NCBI GenBank assembly: GCA_900550205.1
Contig: URRJ01000041.1
Span: 1 to 14,383, forward strand
DNA: 14,383 bases
Origin: an uncultured Collinsella sp.
Lineage (GTDB): Bacteria; Actinomycetota; Coriobacteriia; Coriobacteriales; Coriobacteriaceae
Reading direction: 5' to 3'
The notes under the pieces are model-generated. The model ran no database searches and was not told the origin of the DNA. It worked only from the letters and a program-made list of their open reading frames with translations. Positions within the stretch are counted from its first letter, which is position 1. Every line of letters begins with the position of its first letter. The position numbers were made by a program, and so were the translations under genes. Below, piece after piece: positions 13,500-14,383 of the stretch.

Positions 13500-14383
13500 A
13501 GTTGCCGTAACCTCCCCTCTCCTGGTCGCGGATTACGTGGCCGCCCTCGAGGGCGATCACGCGACGGTGCATGCTATCGACCATCTCGCGGTCGTGCGTA
13601 GCGACGATCACGGTGGTACCGGTGCGGTTAATGCGCTCGAGCAGCTTCATGATGCCCAGCGAAATCGCCGGGTCGAGGTTGCCCGTGGGCTCGTCGCAGA
13701 TCAGCAGCGGCGGGCGGTTGACCATGGCGCGGGCAACGGCAACGCGCTGCTGCTCGCCACCGGAAAGCTGATCGGGCAGCGAGTCCATCTGATCTGCCAG
13801 GCCGACCAGACGCAGCACCTCGGGAACCTGGCTGCGAATAACGCCCTTGGGCTTGCCGATGCACTGCAGGGCAAACGCCACGTTTTCGTAGGCGGACTTT
13901 TGAGGCAGAAGCTTAAAGTCCTGGAACACGGCACCAATCTGACGGCGCAGGAACGGAACCTTGCGGTTCTTGATCTTCATGAGGTCCTGGCCGGCGACCA
14001 AAATGCGACCGCTCGTGGGCCTGACGTCGCGGTTGAGCGTCGACAGCAGCGTGGTCTTACCCGAGCCGGAGTGACCGACCAAAAAGACAAACTCGCCCGG
14101 ATAGATCTCGATGTTGATGTCATCGAGCGCGGGCTTGTTGGGCTGCGCCGGGTAGATCTTGGTGACGTGCTCCATAAGGATGACGGGCTCGACACCGGCC
14201 TGCTTGGCCATCTTCTTGCGGCTGGCCTGCGGGTCGATGGGCGCAAAGACCGACGTGAAGTCGGGGTTGTTGAGGGCGTTGTCGAGGCTTGCGACCTCGG
14301 CGGCCTGGTCGCGCTCGACCACGGGTGCAGCGGGCTGCGTGGGATCGGGGATGCCGGCAAAAAGACCGGACTGCGCGGGCTGC
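13486..14383 (-). CDS. ftsE: Cell division ATP-binding protein FtsE, 5' end beyond right edge
   Basis: ABC-type ATPase that drives FtsX. Counting from an in-frame GTG at 14320-14322: Walker A GHSGSGKTT (83-91), Q-loop VFQDF (132-136), signature LSGGEQQR (186-193), Walker B LLICDEPTGNLD (206-217) and switch histidine in ATHD (H243). The ABC domain begins at ILMEHVTKIYP, where an ordinary FtsE would start. Here the frame stays open for about 69 further codons to the window edge, with Pro/Ala/Gln-rich sequence (SGLFAGIPDPTQPAAP) and FTSVFAPIDPQASRKK. Neither internal ATG (14175 or 14211) has a well-placed ribosome binding site, so the extension is probably real and the true start lies outside. 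The ORF can be followed for 298 residues. It overlaps ftsX by 14 bases. Confidence 0.95.
   Translation of the reverse strand, partial: QPAQSGLFAGIPDPTQPAAPVVERDQAAEVASLDNALNNPDFTSVFAPIDPQASRKKMAKQAGVEPVILMEHVTKIYPAQPNKPALDDINIEIYPGEFVFLVGHSGSGKTTLLSTLNRDVRPTSGRILVAGQDLMKIKNRKVPFLRRQIGAVFQDFKLLPQKSAYENVAFALQCIGKPKGVIRSQVPEVLRLVGLADQMDSLPDQLSGGEQQRVAVARAMVNRPPLLICDEPTGNLDPAISLGIMKLLERINRTGTTVIVATHDREMVDSMHRRVIALEGGHVIRDQERGGYGNYGTN

Overview
The window looks like chromosomal DNA of a Gram-positive, high-GC anaerobe, most likely a member of the Coriobacteriia close to Collinsella. This is inferred from the GC-rich codon use, strong AGGAGG-type ribosome binding sites, an FtsEX-RNase R-SmpB neighbourhood, an anaerobe-type rubredoxin with a flavin reductase, and hairpin repeats in many intergenic gaps. 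No database search was possible. Almost all genes lie on the minus strand; the exceptions are the Nramp transporter and one small hypothetical gene.

Layout from left to right. Positions 1-3207 (minus) hold the first 1069 residues of glutamate synthase large subunit (gltB), which runs off the left edge. A divergent gap follows, carrying three copies of a 57-bp hairpin repeat at an exact 80-bp period. Then comes mntH, a Mn2+/Fe2+ Nramp transporter (plus), then four more copies of the same hairpin repeat. Next, on the minus strand, are a 47-residue rubredoxin and a flavin reductase, which together look like a split version of the high-molecular-weight rubredoxin found in some anaerobes. These are followed by smpB overlapping a TPR-protein gene, and a tRNA-Gln(CUG)/tRNA-Glu(CUC) operon with its own promoter and terminator.

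From 8.3 to 10.2 kb the content looks more accessory: a hypothetical plus-strand gene, a second hairpin-repeat family with a 62-bp period, an ArsC/Spx-family thioredoxin-fold protein, a small serine recombinase, and a hairpin just ahead of that recombinase. From 10.25 kb to the right edge are rnr (RNase R), a Collinsella-like hairpin, a strong terminator, and ftsX overlapping ftsE. The ftsE frame continues to the right edge with an unusual N-terminal extension.

Some genes share a function. SmpB and RNase R both act in rescue of stalled ribosomes and decay of the defective mRNA. FtsE and FtsX form one membrane complex that controls cell-wall hydrolysis at division. The flavin reductase and rubredoxin are probable partners in NAD(P)H-driven electron transfer for O2/ROS or NO defence. 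The most unusual feature is the pair of hairpin arrays bracketing mntH: their arms show compensatory base changes, and most non-Watson-Crick pairs would be G-U on the plus strand.
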